Source: Eriocheir sinensis
Lineage: Eukaryota > Arthropoda > Malacostraca > Decapoda > Varunidae
Length of the DNA: 64,000 bases
Assembly (NCBI RefSeq): GCF_024679095.1
Contig: NC_066518.1
Span: 2,928,949-2,992,948, forward strand
Direction of reading: 5' to 3'
Part shown: positions 63,301 to 64,000 of the stretch, in pieces
How positions within the stretch are numbered: the first letter of the stretch is position 1
Layout of the letters: every line of letters begins with the position of its first letter
The notes under the pieces: model-generated
Databases searched by the model: none
What the model saw: the letters and a program-made list of their open reading frames with translations, nothing else
Told to the model about the DNA's origin: nothing
Position numbers and translations under genes: made by a program

Positions 63301-63395
63301 CGGTGGTAAAGTAATGGAGTAGTTATTTAAATCTGATGTTGTTTATTTAGCCTTTCTTCTTTTTCATCCTTTACTTTTCTTTTTACACTTCTTTT
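63301..63395. other. No feature
   Basis: T-rich sequence. Confidence 0.4.
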
Positions 63396-63397
63396 TC

Positions 63398-63429
63398 TTC
63401 CTCCTCCTCCTCCTCCTCCTCCTCCTCCA
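63398..63429. repeat. (CCT)n microsatellite
   Basis: About 10 CCT/CTC triplets. Confidence 0.94.
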
Positions 63430-63783
63430 AAGGTCCTACTTCTTTCATTAACTTACCTGTCCCTGTTTCCTCCTCGGTATAAGGTTTACCTGATCCCATA
63501 CGGGGTTTCCGCTGGCCTGATTTTGGCATCTATATATACACACTTTTGGGACGCTTTGGTTTAGGTCTCTGTCTGTCTTTGTCTGTCTTTGTCTGTCTGT
63601 CTTTCTGTATGCCTATTTGTCTCTTTCTCTTTCCTTCTTTCTTTCTTTTTTTCGTTTATTTTTTCTTCTTTTTTCTTTTTCTTTTCTTCCTTTTTTTCTC
63701 TCGCTTTTTGTCGCCGTCTTCCTCTGTTTTCTTGTCTTCTTTTGTCTTTTGCTATCATGATATTTTCTTCAATCATTTTCGCG

Positions 63784-63785
<2 letters not shown>
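63430..63785. other. Pyrimidine-rich, no gene
   Basis: A TCTGTCTT/TTTGTCTG octamer-like run (63567-63605), then T-rich sequence. No gene. Confidence 0.45.

Positions 63786-63789
<4 letters not shown>

Positions 63790-63824
<35 letters not shown>
63790..63824. repeat. (CA)n microsatellite
   Basis: About 34 bp of CA. Confidence 0.95.
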
Positions 63825-63827
<3 letters not shown>

Positions 63828-63862
63828 TTGTTATTTAACGTGCTCTTAATCTCGGTCACTGC

Positions 63863-63904
63863 TCCTCCTCCTCCTCCTCCTCCTCCTCCTCCTCCTCCTC
63901 CTTC
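63863..63904. repeat. (CCT)n microsatellite
   Basis: About 13 CCT/CTC triplets ending in CTT. Confidence 0.95.
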
Positions 63905-64000
63905 TTCGTATGACCTCACTGCCCGACAAGAAAGAATATTGTGAGGGCGTCATTATTTTTTTCTCATTATTTCTTGCTATTTCTAAGCATCAAAACACGC

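Overview
The window looks like intergenic or deep-intronic DNA from a large, repeat-rich animal genome. The best guess is an arthropod, most likely a decapod crustacean such as a crab. The reasons are the extreme density of long GA, CA, GT, ATT and TAC microsatellites, the truncated Jockey/CR1-type LINE tails, the tRNA-derived SINEs, and short CCTAA motifs that match the arthropod telomere repeat. The organism call is inference from repeat style; no taxonomic marker gene is present. I could not support a single intact host protein-coding gene, rRNA or functional tRNA. Nearly all long open frames are translations of simple repeats (poly-RE, SL, IIII, HTHT, EEE). The only recognisable protein similarity is to transposable-element proteins: LINE reverse-transcriptase pieces at 2.6, 27.1-27.9, 50.4-50.6, 53.2-53.6 and 61.6 kb, a possible RTE-type tail at 39.7 kb, and a hAT transposase remnant at 54.0-54.3 kb.

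Layout. 0-7 kb: an 81-bp tandem repeat, long CA and GA arrays, tetranucleotide arrays, a dead RT fragment and purine-rich blocks. 7-14 kb: LINE 3' tails, a MITE with a clear target-site duplication (TSD), a TAC array with a LINE tail embedded in it, a segment duplicated at 10.0 and 11.5 kb, and a dispersed element with an internal 104-bp tandem array. 14-19 kb: a 160-bp CT array, a small minisatellite invaded by a SINE and a LINE tail, a 66-bp tandem repeat and a long ATA array. 19-22 kb: a second MITE with a TSD, then alternating pyrimidine/purine/pyrimidine minisatellite blocks. 23-25 kb: LINE tails, SINE fragments, and 131-bp and 138-bp tandem arrays. 25-36 kb: simple repeats, the longest LINE coding fragment, and several 52-222-bp tandem repeats. 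36-41 kb: a MITE with 69-bp terminal inverted repeats (TIRs), a 66-68-bp array and a 470-bp near-perfect foldback. 41-47 kb: purine-rich and GGT-rich minisatellites. 48-50 kb: a cluster of four members of one MITE family (plus one doubtful), then a 64/69-bp array. 50.6-56.2 kb: an old ~155-bp satellite broken up by two TTAA-flanked MITE candidates, SINEs (one inserted in another), a LINE and a hAT remnant. 56-64 kb: duplicated purine-rich segments, GGA/CCT blocks, LINE tails and a GGT minisatellite.

The elements relate as host and parasite rather than as a pathway. The LINE family would supply the retrotransposition machinery, the SINEs carry tRNA-like promoters and would depend on a LINE, and the MITEs would depend on transposases encoded elsewhere. 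Insertion order can be read at several places (satellite, then SINE, then SINE). I found no convincing novel functional system. The most interesting objects are the MITE family, the 470-bp foldback and the nested satellite locus.
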